Shown here piece after piece: positions 1 through 7,085 of a DNA stretch of 7,660 nt. The translations under genes and the position numbers were made by a program. Every line of letters begins with the position of its first letter. Positions within the stretch are counted from its first letter, which is position 1. The DNA is from an uncultured bacterium (GTDB taxonomy: Bacteria > Bdellovibrionota_C > UBA2361 > SZUA-149 > CALKYB01), in contig CALIEE010000312.1 in assembly GCA_938022485.1 (NCBI GenBank), positions 1 to 7,660 on the forward strand. Reading direction: 5' to 3'. The notes under the pieces are model-generated. The model had not been told where the DNA came from, did not search any database, and saw nothing but the letters and a program-made list of their open reading frames with translations.

Positions 1-1
1 G

Positions 2-610
2 GTCTCTAAAGATGAGATTGCTACTGCTAACCTCATTATCCATGAATTACTTCACAATACTCTGTGGATTAGGAATCACGTATCCTTCAATGAAACCATG
101 GCAAATGTAACTGGAGCAGCAGGAGCAATTGCTTACTTTGAACTAAGGGACGGGCCGAACAGTCCACTAGCCATCAAAGCTAAAGAAAGGTTCGAGGACG
201 AACTTCTATATGCCGAATACCTTGGAGAATCCATCCATAGAATCGAAGATCTATATAAACAAGGCCTTTCCAAAGATGAGTTGTTAGAAGCTCGAAAAGT
301 TTTATTCGAAGACATTTTGGAAGGGTGGAAAGCAGTAAAGCCAAAGTTGAAAACTGGAGGGTATAGTAGCTTCGGAAAAACCCTAAACAACGCCGTAATT
401 CTCTCAAGAAAAGCTTATTTTGACCGATACAGAACTTTCTACGAGCTATATAAACTAAAAAGTGGATCCAACTTTTCAGTGTTTTTGGAGCAGATAAAGG
501 AACTAGCTGAAATCGCCAAAAGCTCAGATACTGAAATTTGGCAACTACTGGAAGATTTTATTGCCTCAGACCTTACCCCGGCAACTCCCAGAACAGCTAT
601 TCAGCAATGA
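2..610 (+). CDS. Predicted zinc aminopeptidase (PF10023-like), 3' part only
   Basis: The reading frame is open from base 2, so the gene begins before the window and the first ATG in view (98) is an internal Met. Upstream of it the frame encodes HELLH at 41-55 and, after a 12-residue gap, FNET with the Glu at 92-94. This is the HExxH plus downstream Asn-Glu arrangement of the PF10023 predicted aminopeptidases, in which two His and the Glu would bind zinc. The remainder fits the family's helical C-terminal half: a heptad-like stretch with KERFEDELLYAEYL, then KTLNNAVIL followed by YFDRYRTFYELY. These proteins are usually exported or membrane-anchored, but the N-terminus is not visible. The RNase gene follows 61 bases later on the same strand and might be co-transcribed. 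The family assignment rests on motif recall; the substrate is unknown. Confidence 0.8.
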   Translation, partial: VSKDEIATANLIIHELLHNTLWIRNHVSFNETMANVTGAAGAIAYFELRDGPNSPLAIKAKERFEDELLYAEYLGESIHRIEDLYKQGLSKDELLEARKVLFEDILEGWKAVKPKLKTGGYSSFGKTLNNAVILSRKAYFDRYRTFYELYKLKSGSNFSVFLEQIKELAEIAKSSDTEIWQLLEDFIASDLTPATPRTAIQQ

Positions 611-661
611 TTGCTTGTTCTCTGATTTTATTTTAGAAAGCTTTGAATCTTAAATAGGTGT

Positions 662-667
662 TAGGAG
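662..667 (+). promoter_or_regulatory. Shine-Dalgarno for the RNase II-family gene
   Basis: TAGGAG lies 4 bases before the ATG at 672 and 10 bases before the in-frame ATG at 678. It supports a start in this cluster (the protein begins MSMM) but cannot choose between 672 and 678. Confidence 0.6.
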
Positions 668-671
668 TAAT

Positions 672-2795
672 ATGTCAATGATGCCAAAAGGTCGTCCAGG
701 CTCCAGAGACAAGGGCGGCAAAAATCGTATTTCTTCCGGTGTGATTATAGAATATGAACACCACGGCAATCCCGTGCTCGCGGTCGTAAACAAACCTATA
801 AAAAAGAAATGGCTGGTCCTCGATGAGAACTCAAAAGAAATTTCTCTAGCAGTAGAAAGAATCTACCTACTTCCAGCTCGACTCCCAGCTACCGACTGGC
901 CAAAAGGAAAAAAAGTTAGCTTCCTTCAACAACTTTCCAAAAAAGCCAACCAAAAAGTAACCTCCTTGGACATGGAGGAAGTTTGGAAAAAATGTCAGGC
1001 TAGTGGGGAAAAAAGTGAAAAAGCTCAGTCGATAAGTGACCATACCCGCGCAGTTTTTAAAAGCGATCAAATCGTCCAACACTTAGCCCTAAGAAGAGCA
1101 TTTTTACAGGATGAGGTTTTCTTTAGTCGTCGAGGACAAAACTTCCAAGCACGAAAAGAGCAAGACGTCGAAAAACGAAAAAAGGAAGCAGAGAAGAAGG
1201 CTGAAGCTTCTGAGAAAATCAACCTACTAATTTCAGCAATCGCTAGTAGATTGAAAGATCAAAACACAGAGCTTCCTGAAGAAATTAGCCTAATAGAAGA
1301 TTTGGCTCTATGGGGAGTTAAGCATGCTTCCGCTAAACAAGCTCGAGAAGTATTAACTAGATGTTCCGATGAAATCGAAGGTTTTAAGCTAGATGGCAAG
1401 CCAGCTGACCAAGCAATGCTCCTTTTAGAAAAGCTGGGCCATTTCAAAGAAAACGAAAATCTTCCTGTAATCAGACATAGAGTCGCCAGAGTCTTTTCTG
1501 AGGAAGTTATGGAAGCGGTGGAAGCCGTTGCTGAAATAGAGATCGATCCAGCTGCGGAAAACACCTCTGGCCAACGAGAAGACTTCAGTGGACTGTGCTG
1601 TATTAGTATTGACGGGATTGGCACTCAAGATATTGACGATGCCCTATCTTTTGACTCTGAGACTGGAGAACTAGGAATTCATATCAGTGATGTTTCAGAA
1701 CGAGTTCAACCTGAGTCTCTACTAGACAAATTGGCTATCTCCCGGGGAAGTTCCATTTACTGCGCAGATGAGAGCATACATATGTTCCCGGATGCGCTCT
1801 CTTGCGACAAACTAAGCCTCAAGGCAGATCAACTGCGACCCGCAATTAGTTATATAGTTAAGCTATCAGATAACGGTGAGGTCGGTTCCTTTAGAATAGT
1901 CCGCTCTGTTGTAAAAGTAGCTGCTAACTTAAGTTACGATTTAGCTAATGGCGAACTCTGTGATGGAACTAGCGATCTCGCACCTGATATTAAATCAGGC
2001 CTACTTTCACTTTGGGACATGGCCGCCAAAAGAGATGCATTCAGAATAGAGTCGGGCGCCACACATCTAGACCGCAGAGATCTCAGTCCTAAAATAGATA
2101 CCGAAGGCAACATAAGTCTCCAGCCAGTCAGCGATGACTCCCCAGCTTTTAAACTGGTGAGTGAGATGATGATTCTTGCAAACGAATGCTCTGCTAGCTT
2201 TGCAACTGGGCATGGTTTCCCCCTAGTTTTTAGATCACAACCAGAACCAGATAGAACTTTTGAAAGTGTGACTGAAAACACGAAAGAAGGTCCAGCTAGG
2301 GAGTATGCCCTTCGTGGATTACTTAAGCGTTCAGAAACCAGCGTAAAAGCCGCTCCTCACTTTGGACTGGGGGTCAAGCAGTATGCTCAGACCACAAGCC
2401 CAATACGTAGAGCGTCTGACCTAGTCAACCAACAGCAAATAAGCAGCTTTTTGCAAAGTGGAGAAGCCTATTTTGATGACAACAGTCTAACTGAACGAAT
2501 CTCCCAATTAGAAGGTCCGTCTGAAAAAGCTGGTTTGGTTCAGTATGAGAGAAATAGATACTGGCTACTAAAATATATCGAAACTCAGGGATTAAAAGAG
2601 TTAAAAGCAACCATCGTGAAAGTTGTAGGTCCTAAACCTCTAGCCGAGCTTGAACTCAGTCAAACCACTGCGACCTTTAAGACAGATAGAAAAGATAAAA
2701 AAATAAAAGATAGGAGCGGGGAAGAAATAGTTTTAAAAATTGATAGTATCAACTCAAAGCGTGGGTCTTTGAGACTTTCTGAAAAGCTAGCTTAA
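672..2795 (+). CDS. RNase II / RNB-family 3'-5' exoribonuclease
   Basis: At 707 residues it is between RNase II and RNase R in length. Residues 1-75 are basic and beta-rich, like the SH3/cold-shock-like N-terminal domains of cyanobacterial and organellar RNase II-type enzymes. Residues 120-165 look like the winged-helix segment (ending VFFSRRGQNFQAR), followed by a charged helical stretch around 163-190. The RNB domain runs from about 303 to 595. D314, D320, D322 and D323 in IDGIGTQDIDDA match the spacing of E. coli RNase II D201/D207/D209/D210, which hold the catalytic metals. HISDVS (337-342), MFPDALS (371-377), HFGLG (563-567) and TSPIRR (575-580) are further RNB landmarks. The C-terminal 75 residues are a divergent S1-like barrel. 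The usual aromatic after SPIRR is Ala and the usual His a few residues later is Gln, so specificity may differ. Expected role: processive degradation of RNA from the 3' end. Its stop overlaps the converging DUF3108 gene. Confidence 0.93.
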   Translation: MSMMPKGRPGSRDKGGKNRISSGVIIEYEHHGNPVLAVVNKPIKKKWLVLDENSKEISLAVERIYLLPARLPATDWPKGKKVSFLQQLSKKANQKVTSLDMEEVWKKCQASGEKSEKAQSISDHTRAVFKSDQIVQHLALRRAFLQDEVFFSRRGQNFQARKEQDVEKRKKEAEKKAEASEKINLLISAIASRLKDQNTELPEEISLIEDLALWGVKHASAKQAREVLTRCSDEIEGFKLDGKPADQAMLLLEKLGHFKENENLPVIRHRVARVFSEEVMEAVEAVAEIEIDPAAENTSGQREDFSGLCCISIDGIGTQDIDDALSFDSETGELGIHISDVSERVQPESLLDKLAISRGSSIYCADESIHMFPDALSCDKLSLKADQLRPAISYIVKLSDNGEVGSFRIVRSVVKVAANLSYDLANGELCDGTSDLAPDIKSGLLSLWDMAAKRDAFRIESGATHLDRRDLSPKIDTEGNISLQPVSDDSPAFKLVSEMMILANECSASFATGHGFPLVFRSQPEPDRTFESVTENTKEGPAREYALRGLLKRSETSVKAAPHFGLGVKQYAQTTSPIRRASDLVNQQQISSFLQSGEAYFDDNSLTERISQLEGPSEKAGLVQYERNRYWLLKYIETQGLKELKATIVKVVGPKPLAELELSQTTATFKTDRKDKKIKDRSGEEIVLKIDSINSKRGSLRLSEKLA

Positions 2796-3697
2796 CGTGG
2801 ATCTCCAAGACTAGCTCTGGCCCTAGCTCTATCATCCCCAGAGTGAGCCTCTAACATTCCACCAGAACTTGCTACAAACTTGTCGAACTTTGCTACAACG
2901 GATCCGATATAAACACTGCTAGATACTTTCAAAATCTCCCGACGATCGTCGGCAGTAATCCACAAAGCAGCAGATTTTAATTTCTTCTCCCCTTCCGTAT
3001 CAGTAAGCTTTTGAACAGAGGGAACTACTTTAAAAGCTTCAACAGACTGGCCTTTAACTTTAATCCTCTCAAGTTTCTCAACTTCAAAATCTATTAAGTA
3101 ACGGTGCTTACCATTAAAAACATCGAAACTGACTTTTTTACCAACGCTCAAATCCAAACTCTTAGCCAGAAAAGCGGCAGAAATAGGATCGAAGAGAGGA
3201 TTCTCAGGTCTAAATTCTTGGACAGTCTTCGCTCGACCCTCTCTCCAACGAGCAGAGCGAACCAAACCATCTCTTTTAAAATCAACTTCTCTAAATTTTT
3301 CTTTTCTTCTTTCTTTTTGATTGCTTGAAAAATGAACAGGACGAAAAGTCCCCCTCTCAAACATACTCTCTGAATGATGTTTCATTTTATAAAAAGCGGC
3401 AACTAAACCTTTAGTTTTAGTTCGAGCAACAACTCTAACAGGTGAACTAGGTGAAGAGACGGGATAAACTTCAATTTCAGCATCCGCTACTGGTACCCCT
3501 TGCCAAGTTACTTTGTAATGATAAGTTCCTGAGGTCAGTTCTCCAGCTCCAGGCTTATAAACAACTGTCTGAACCTTGACATCACCAGGATGAATGTAGT
3601 CAGCCTGACTCGGAACCGTAAACAGGGATAATGAAAGCCCCATCAGGGCAGTGAATAAATACCTTCTAAAGAAATTATATTGGAGAGCCTTATTCAT
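2792..3697 (-). CDS. Exported DUF3108-domain protein
   Basis: The open frame reaches back to a TTG at 3778 (328 residues). I prefer the ATG at 3697 (301 residues) because it gives a textbook signal peptide: MNKALQYNFFRRYLF with K/R/R, a hydrophobic core, and a likely cleavage after Ser-Gln-Ala before Asp (residue 32/33 from this start). Neither start has a clear Shine-Dalgarno. The mature part is beta-rich and follows the DUF3108 (PF11306) pattern: GTYHYKVTWQGVPVADAEIEV near its start, then TKGLVAAFYKMKHHSESMF, a basic KERRKEKFREVDF segment, and a late ALWITADDRREILKV with VYIGSVVAKFDKF. The family is periplasmic or outer-membrane associated and its biochemical role is unknown. A short Ala/Arg-rich tail (about 28 residues) follows the domain. 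In some gammaproteobacteria I recall this family next to purN; no such neighbour is seen here. The family call is fairly secure, the start less so. Confidence 0.85.
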   Translation of the reverse strand: MNKALQYNFFRRYLFTALMGLSLSLFTVPSQADYIHPGDVKVQTVVYKPGAGELTSGTYHYKVTWQGVPVADAEIEVYPVSSPSSPVRVVARTKTKGLVAAFYKMKHHSESMFERGTFRPVHFSSNQKERRKEKFREVDFKRDGLVRSARWREGRAKTVQEFRPENPLFDPISAAFLAKSLDLSVGKKVSFDVFNGKHRYLIDFEVEKLERIKVKGQSVEAFKVVPSVQKLTDTEGEKKLKSAALWITADDRREILKVSSSVYIGSVVAKFDKFVASSGGMLEAHSGDDRARARASLGDPR

Positions 3698-3962
3698 ATA
3701 CCAAGCGTTTTTTCCTGCAAACATCAGACGTTTGGAGATTAGATCTAATACAAAAATTACCAGAGCAATCGCGATCAATTACCTATAATTTACATGTATT
3801 TTTGTTTTTGCACAACAGATAGACTGTCTCAAAATAGCGACCCTGAGCAGTTCCTTTAGAATTCTTTGAAGCTTTGCCCAAATCGTGGTTAAGTCGCCAA
3901 CTTCCTAGAGAAAATTCTAATTGGCTTGATTCAATTTTAATAGCTTCCAAGAACTGCTGTAA

Positions 3963-4484
3963 ATGAAAAAGAATCCAACCTCCTCTTTTAACTCACCTAC
4001 TCCCTTTAAGTCATTGAGCCCAAAGCTAGAGCTTAGCTCTCCAAAACTTAAAGGTACTTTGGAGAGACTTTACCCTAAGAATACGGCGCTCATGCTAGCC
4101 GATGCTTACATGAAGGCCATGTCCTCCGGAGGAGCAATCGAGATTGATTTCACAAGAGAAGAGGGAGTCTCTTTTAATCCTCTTCCGGCCAGAGTTGCCT
4201 TAATCCAACTTAACGAAGCAAAGCTTGATGACCCTGAGACACTAAAAACTAACATCCTTCATTCAATAGATCGGCCAAAATCTGACCCGTCTATTGTTAG
4301 GCTATTTCACTGGTTCGACCGAGCCAGACATGCTCATTTAGCTGATAAGTCGAAAAGGGGCGAACTGATGGAAAAGCTCCTTACTGAAAGTGAAGAACAT
4401 TTAGCTGAGGCCTTGAAATCTGCAAGCTCACTAGTTGGGAAGATTGAGCTATGGCAAACTCGAGCACAAAGGTTCATCCTCTGA
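3963..4484 (+). CDS. Unrecognised 173-residue soluble protein upstream of plsC
   Basis: I do not recognise a family. A TAA lies directly before the ATG in the same frame, so the gene cannot start further upstream; no Shine-Dalgarno is visible (the preceding bases are CTGCTGTAA). Residues 1-33 are Ser/Pro/Lys-rich and probably disordered, with SPKL occurring twice (19-22 and 26-29). From about residue 34 the protein looks largely helical and charged: a first helix around YPKNTALMLADAYMKAM, a short beta-like segment AIEIDFTREEGVSFN, and then long amphipathic helices, including LFHWFDRARHAHLADKSKR and a Leu/Glu-rich stretch near the end. There is no signal peptide, membrane segment or catalytic motif that I can name. 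It ends 13 bases before plsC on the same strand, so the two are probably co-transcribed and may be translationally coupled. Its reality is supported by that spacing and by protein-like composition, not by homology. Confidence 0.7.
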   Translation: MKKNPTSSFNSPTPFKSLSPKLELSSPKLKGTLERLYPKNTALMLADAYMKAMSSGGAIEIDFTREEGVSFNPLPARVALIQLNEAKLDDPETLKTNILHSIDRPKSDPSIVRLFHWFDRARHAHLADKSKRGELMEKLLTESEEHLAEALKSASSLVGKIELWQTRAQRFIL

Positions 4485-4497
4485 GTGATAATTTAAC

Positions 4498-5256
4498 ATG
4501 TATAAACTTACTTCCTGGCTTTTCACTCCTCTCTTTTACCTAGGCTTTGCTTTGGTGCTGCTCATCTTCGAGCTAGAATTCCGAATTGGACAGCTACTGG
4601 GCAGACCCTCTTTTAATTCAACTAGAGACCGCCTTCACTACTGCTTGACGGGTTTGCTTAAACTTATTGCTTGCCCCATTGAGGTTAGTGGCAGAAAAAA
4701 TATTAGAGATGACAAGAACTATCTATTTCTTTGTAACCATCAATCAATGTTTGATTTAACCTTACTGTTTACGGCACTAGCTCCGTTGAGGCCTGTCTTT
4801 GTGCCTAAGAAGGAGCTAGCCAGGGGTATTCCTTCGATATCCTTTGTGATCAACAGAGACGGCTCAGCTATAATTGACAGAAAAAATCCCAAGCAATCGC
4901 TTCGCGCGCTGGCTGAACTTGGGAAAAGAACGAAGGAGCAAAACCTATCGGTTATTCTATTCCCAGCAGGTACAAGGTCCTCCGATGGTTCTGTGGGCAG
5001 CTACAAGCATGCGGGTCTGAGTTCTTTGCTAAAGTCAGCAGGACCAGAATTAAAAGTAATACCGACCTACCTTCATGGCCCAGCCAAGCTTGTTAGAGGT
5101 TTTTTTAAACCTGTTGGTTCAGGGACCAAGCTTAGCATAGTGTTTGGCAATGAAATTGACCAAAGTTCTTTCGAAGGGGGTCACAAAGCAATGGTCAAGG
5201 AAGTGGAAAAATGGACCATACAGCAACAACAAAGCTTCAACGGCAAAAATAGTTAA
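4498..5256 (+). CDS. plsC: 1-acyl-sn-glycerol-3-phosphate acyltransferase (PlsC family)
   Basis: The 252-residue protein has the normal PlsC length and motif order. A hydrophobic N-terminal segment (about 8-26) would anchor it in the inner membrane. Motif I is NHQSMFD (N80, H81, D86), the NHx4D catalytic pair. Motif II is the region 110-130 containing GIPSISFVINRDGSAIIDR. Motif III is FPAGTRS at 155-161, and motif IV is VIPTYLHG at 187-194. The family transfers a fatty acyl chain to the sn-2 position of lysophosphatidic acid, giving phosphatidic acid for phospholipid synthesis. The oddity is motif III, which reads Phe-Pro-Ala instead of the usual Phe-Pro-Glu; that position contributes to the acceptor phosphate site, so a different lysolipid acceptor is possible. 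There is no obvious Shine-Dalgarno before the ATG, which fits coupling to the upstream gene. The gene stops 3 bases from the end of a converging gene. Confidence 0.92.
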   Translation: MYKLTSWLFTPLFYLGFALVLLIFELEFRIGQLLGRPSFNSTRDRLHYCLTGLLKLIACPIEVSGRKNIRDDKNYLFLCNHQSMFDLTLLFTALAPLRPVFVPKKELARGIPSISFVINRDGSAIIDRKNPKQSLRALAELGKRTKEQNLSVILFPAGTRSSDGSVGSYKHAGLSSLLKSAGPELKVIPTYLHGPAKLVRGFFKPVGSGTKLSIVFGNEIDQSSFEGGHKAMVKEVEKWTIQQQQSFNGKNS

Positions 5257-5265
5257 CCACTATTT
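5247..5265. terminator. Short inverted repeat between converging stops, possible weak terminator
   Basis: AAATAGT (5247-5253), a 5-base loop TAACC and ACTATTT (5259-5265) form a perfect 7-bp stem. The plsC stop TAA is the start of the loop and the opposing gene's TAG lies in the right arm. On the minus strand the repeat ends in a run of five T, the better direction for termination. The stem is AT-rich and short, so it would be weak. Confidence 0.35.
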
Positions 5266-6030
5266 AAAGTCCAAAACATAACTTTCAACATTATACTTTT
5301 TTTCAGAAATAGCCCTGTCATCTTTCTTCGAGAACATCTCTCTACGAGAAGGCAAAGGTTCACCATCTCTATCAATCAAAGATTTCAATTTCTTGGATCC
5401 TGTGAGTCGACCCTGCTCTTCCCCCTTTTTCCATTGAAGCTGGGGTAGCTCACCCCAAGGCACACCCTGAGAACCGGAGTGTATTGATCTAAACCCGGCC
5501 TCTGTAATCAACAGTCGGTGAGAGTTTAGTTTGGATAACGGAGCCTTCACAGCTTCATTAACCTTATCTAAGGATATAGAACCTGATTCAACTTTTTTCT
5601 TAATTTGAGCAAGTTGATCAATCCCCTTGCGTTCTTCCTCGCTAACTTCGGCACTAACTAAAATGTTAAGCCTTTCAATAGAAATTACCCTTTTTTCCTG
5701 AAGAGAAAGCAAATAACGCAAATTGTTACTAAAATGAGGGTTTGCAAGTTTATTTAACCAAGCGATTACTTCAATCGGCTTTGGTCGATCTTCTATGTCG
5801 GAACTAAGATCTGAATCTGTCTGGCCAGCTGCCATACCGCTATCTGCTTTACTAGATCTTTCCTGCCGTTCCCTAATCAAAGGACTGGTGCGTGCCTTAA
5901 TGGGGCTTTCAATAGATTTCGGAATAGCTCGTTCTTGAGCGAGCACAGGAACTACATCCACAAGCAGCAATAAAGATAATAAAGATAACTGAAAAGAGCT
6001 CATAACCTTGTTATGAAAAATAGCAGCCAT
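5260..6030 (-). CDS. Exported protein of unknown function, second gene of lipoprotein unit
   Basis: A 256-residue protein that I do not recognise. Residues 1-31 form a signal peptide: MAAIFHNKV as a weakly positive n-region, a Leu-rich core, and VPVLA before Gln, with likely cleavage after residue 31. An alternative ATG at 6003 would leave an n-region with no positive charge, so I keep 6030. The mature protein begins with a Lys/Arg/Ser-rich low-complexity stretch (about 32-80). A predicted helical section follows (about 85-165), including PIEVIAWLNKLANPHF, RYLLSLQEKRVISIERLNIL and EEERKGIDQLAQIKKKVESG. The C-terminal part is polar and basic. No cysteine, membrane anchor or catalytic motif is visible. 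It starts 9 bases after the lipoprotein gene, so the two are almost certainly one operon and both products leave the cytoplasm. Without a Shine-Dalgarno of its own, translation probably depends on the upstream gene. Confidence 0.7.
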   Translation of the reverse strand: MAAIFHNKVMSSFQLSLLSLLLLVDVVPVLAQERAIPKSIESPIKARTSPLIRERQERSSKADSGMAAGQTDSDLSSDIEDRPKPIEVIAWLNKLANPHFSNNLRYLLSLQEKRVISIERLNILVSAEVSEEERKGIDQLAQIKKKVESGSISLDKVNEAVKAPLSKLNSHRLLITEAGFRSIHSGSQGVPWGELPQLQWKKGEEQGRLTGSKKLKSLIDRDGEPLPSRREMFSKKDDRAISEKKYNVESYVLDFK

Positions 6031-6039
6031 TTGGTGCGA

Positions 6040-6975
6040 TCAACCGCAGCCGATTCTTTCAGTGGAAACCACAATATTATCAAAATATCTAGACTGATCC
6101 CTGATTGCACCACCATTCCAAAAATTTTCAAAGAAAATGGTATTAATACCAAACTCAGTATAATCACCAACAAAATCATAGTTGGTAGCAGAAGCCTCTA
6201 ACACTCCATCAATCCAGAATTGCTGGACACCGTTTGATTGTCCTGGATCATTCAATCTTACTCGAGCTTCGATACAAAGCCATCGGTTAGAAAAAGAGCT
6301 ATCATGAATTGGCGAAAAACCTCGGTTAATACCTAGCCAATCAAAATTACTAAAATCGTTATAGCCACTGCAGCGGACCTCTGTCCCTGAAGCGCAGTTC
6401 ACTGGATCCATCAACAACAGGTCGTCATCACCATTGTTCCATAGATGAGCAATCATAGCTTGAGACCAATCTGCTTTAGCCAAGATAGTGGCTCTAGAAA
6501 GCTTAAAAGCTGGGCCAGTCCAACCTTCTTCGAATCGAATTAAGTGACGATAATAAATTTCACGAAAATTTCGATCAGACTGGATGCCTTGATCCATATA
6601 AGAATCGGCCGCTCTGCCAAAACCAAGCTTAACATCCCCAGCCTGAGCCTGCCCTTGTCTGAAGTTTCCAGCCAAAGCTCTTGAACCATCCAGTCCAACC
6701 CCTGACTCAACTGGTGGATTACCCAAAGCCTCAAAATATCTGCCTTCCATTACTAAGGGAGCATCCGTTTCAAAATCATCACAGAAAATCCAACTTGGGT
6801 CAGGATTATCACACTCCCTGATTGGAACACCCAGGCGAGAAGTAGCAGGAGTAGAGGAATCCAAAGAAACTTCGCTATTGTCATCTGAGCTAGATCCACC
6901 GCCACAGGCGGCAGCAAATAATGAAATACAAAGGATAAAAGACGAGCTGATTTTAGTTTTGATTTTATTTTTCAC
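6040..6975 (-). CDS. Lipoprotein with a concanavalin A-like/LamG-like C-terminal region
   Basis: I place the start at the GTG of 6975, giving 311 residues: the N-terminus then reads VKNKIKTKI plus a hydrophobic core, and GGAAG lies 7 bases upstream. An ATG at 7002 adds nine residues that spoil the signal sequence. Residues 20-24 (FAAAC) are a relaxed lipobox, and C24 is followed by GGGSSSDD, a typical lipoprotein linker. From about residue 55 the protein is rich in Trp, Phe and Tyr and beta-strand-like. WIFCDDFE (62-69), EIYYRHLIRFEEGW (139-152), NRWLCIEARVRLNDPGQ (230-246), GVQQFWIDGV (249-258) and YFDNIVV (297-303) resemble jelly-roll lectin, glucanase or polysaccharide-lyase-14-type folds. 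Six mature cysteines (55, 65, 194, 202, 234, 310) could form three disulfides. A carbohydrate-binding or degrading surface role is plausible, but I cannot name catalytic residues. It is followed by an exported protein after 9 bases. Confidence 0.78.
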   Translation of the reverse strand: MKNKIKTKISSSFILCISLFAAACGGGSSSDDNSEVSLDSSTPATSRLGVPIRECDNPDPSWIFCDDFETDAPLVMEGRYFEALGNPPVESGVGLDGSRALAGNFRQGQAQAGDVKLGFGRAADSYMDQGIQSDRNFREIYYRHLIRFEEGWTGPAFKLSRATILAKADWSQAMIAHLWNNGDDDLLLMDPVNCASGTEVRCSGYNDFSNFDWLGINRGFSPIHDSSFSNRWLCIEARVRLNDPGQSNGVQQFWIDGVLEASATNYDFVGDYTEFGINTIFFENFWNGGAIRDQSRYFDNIVVSTERIGCG

Positions 6976-7017
6976 GGCAGGACTTCCAATAAATACAAAC
7001 ATAACAAGTGAGGAGAG

Positions 7018-7056
7018 AAAAAAACTCTATCAATCGCGAAAGTCACGATTGATAGA
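7018..7056 (-). terminator. Intrinsic terminator of the small basic protein gene
   Basis: Read on the minus strand, TCTATCAATCG (7056-7046), a 9-base loop and CGATTGATAGA (7036-7026) make a perfect 11-bp stem. After one G comes a run of seven T (7024-7018). It begins 29 bases after the stop of the 49-residue ORF. There is no T-run on the other side, so it acts only in the minus direction and would also shield the lipoprotein gene downstream. Confidence 0.8.
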
Positions 7057-7085
7057 CTAACATTTGAAGTAAACCGTATATTCAG

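Noticed and set aside
603..615. AGCAAT-G-ATTGCT repeat over the aminopeptidase stop
   Set aside because: A one-base loop leaves at most a 4-bp stem; no proper T-run follows directly.
1259..1624. Long open frame antisense to the RNase gene
   Set aside because: A Ser-rich shadow of a strongly conserved coding strand; no ribosome site or recognisable domain.
2784..2793. Perfect palindrome AAGCTAGCTT just before the RNase stop
   Set aside because: No loop, so it cannot form a terminator hairpin, and ten bases can arise by chance in coding sequence.
3698..3778. 27-residue N-terminal extension of the DUF3108 protein from TTG
   Set aside because: It would put a second hydrophobic segment in front of a complete signal peptide; retained only as an alternative start.
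3787..3815. TTGTGC-N17-TAAATT as promoter for the DUF3108 gene
   Set aside because: Only three of six matches in the -35 box; AT-rich spacers give many such hits.
3815..3827. ACAG-N5-CTGT inverted repeat as a LexA-like operator
   Set aside because: The order of half-sites and the spacing do not match a known SOS box, and the repeat is only 4+4 bases.
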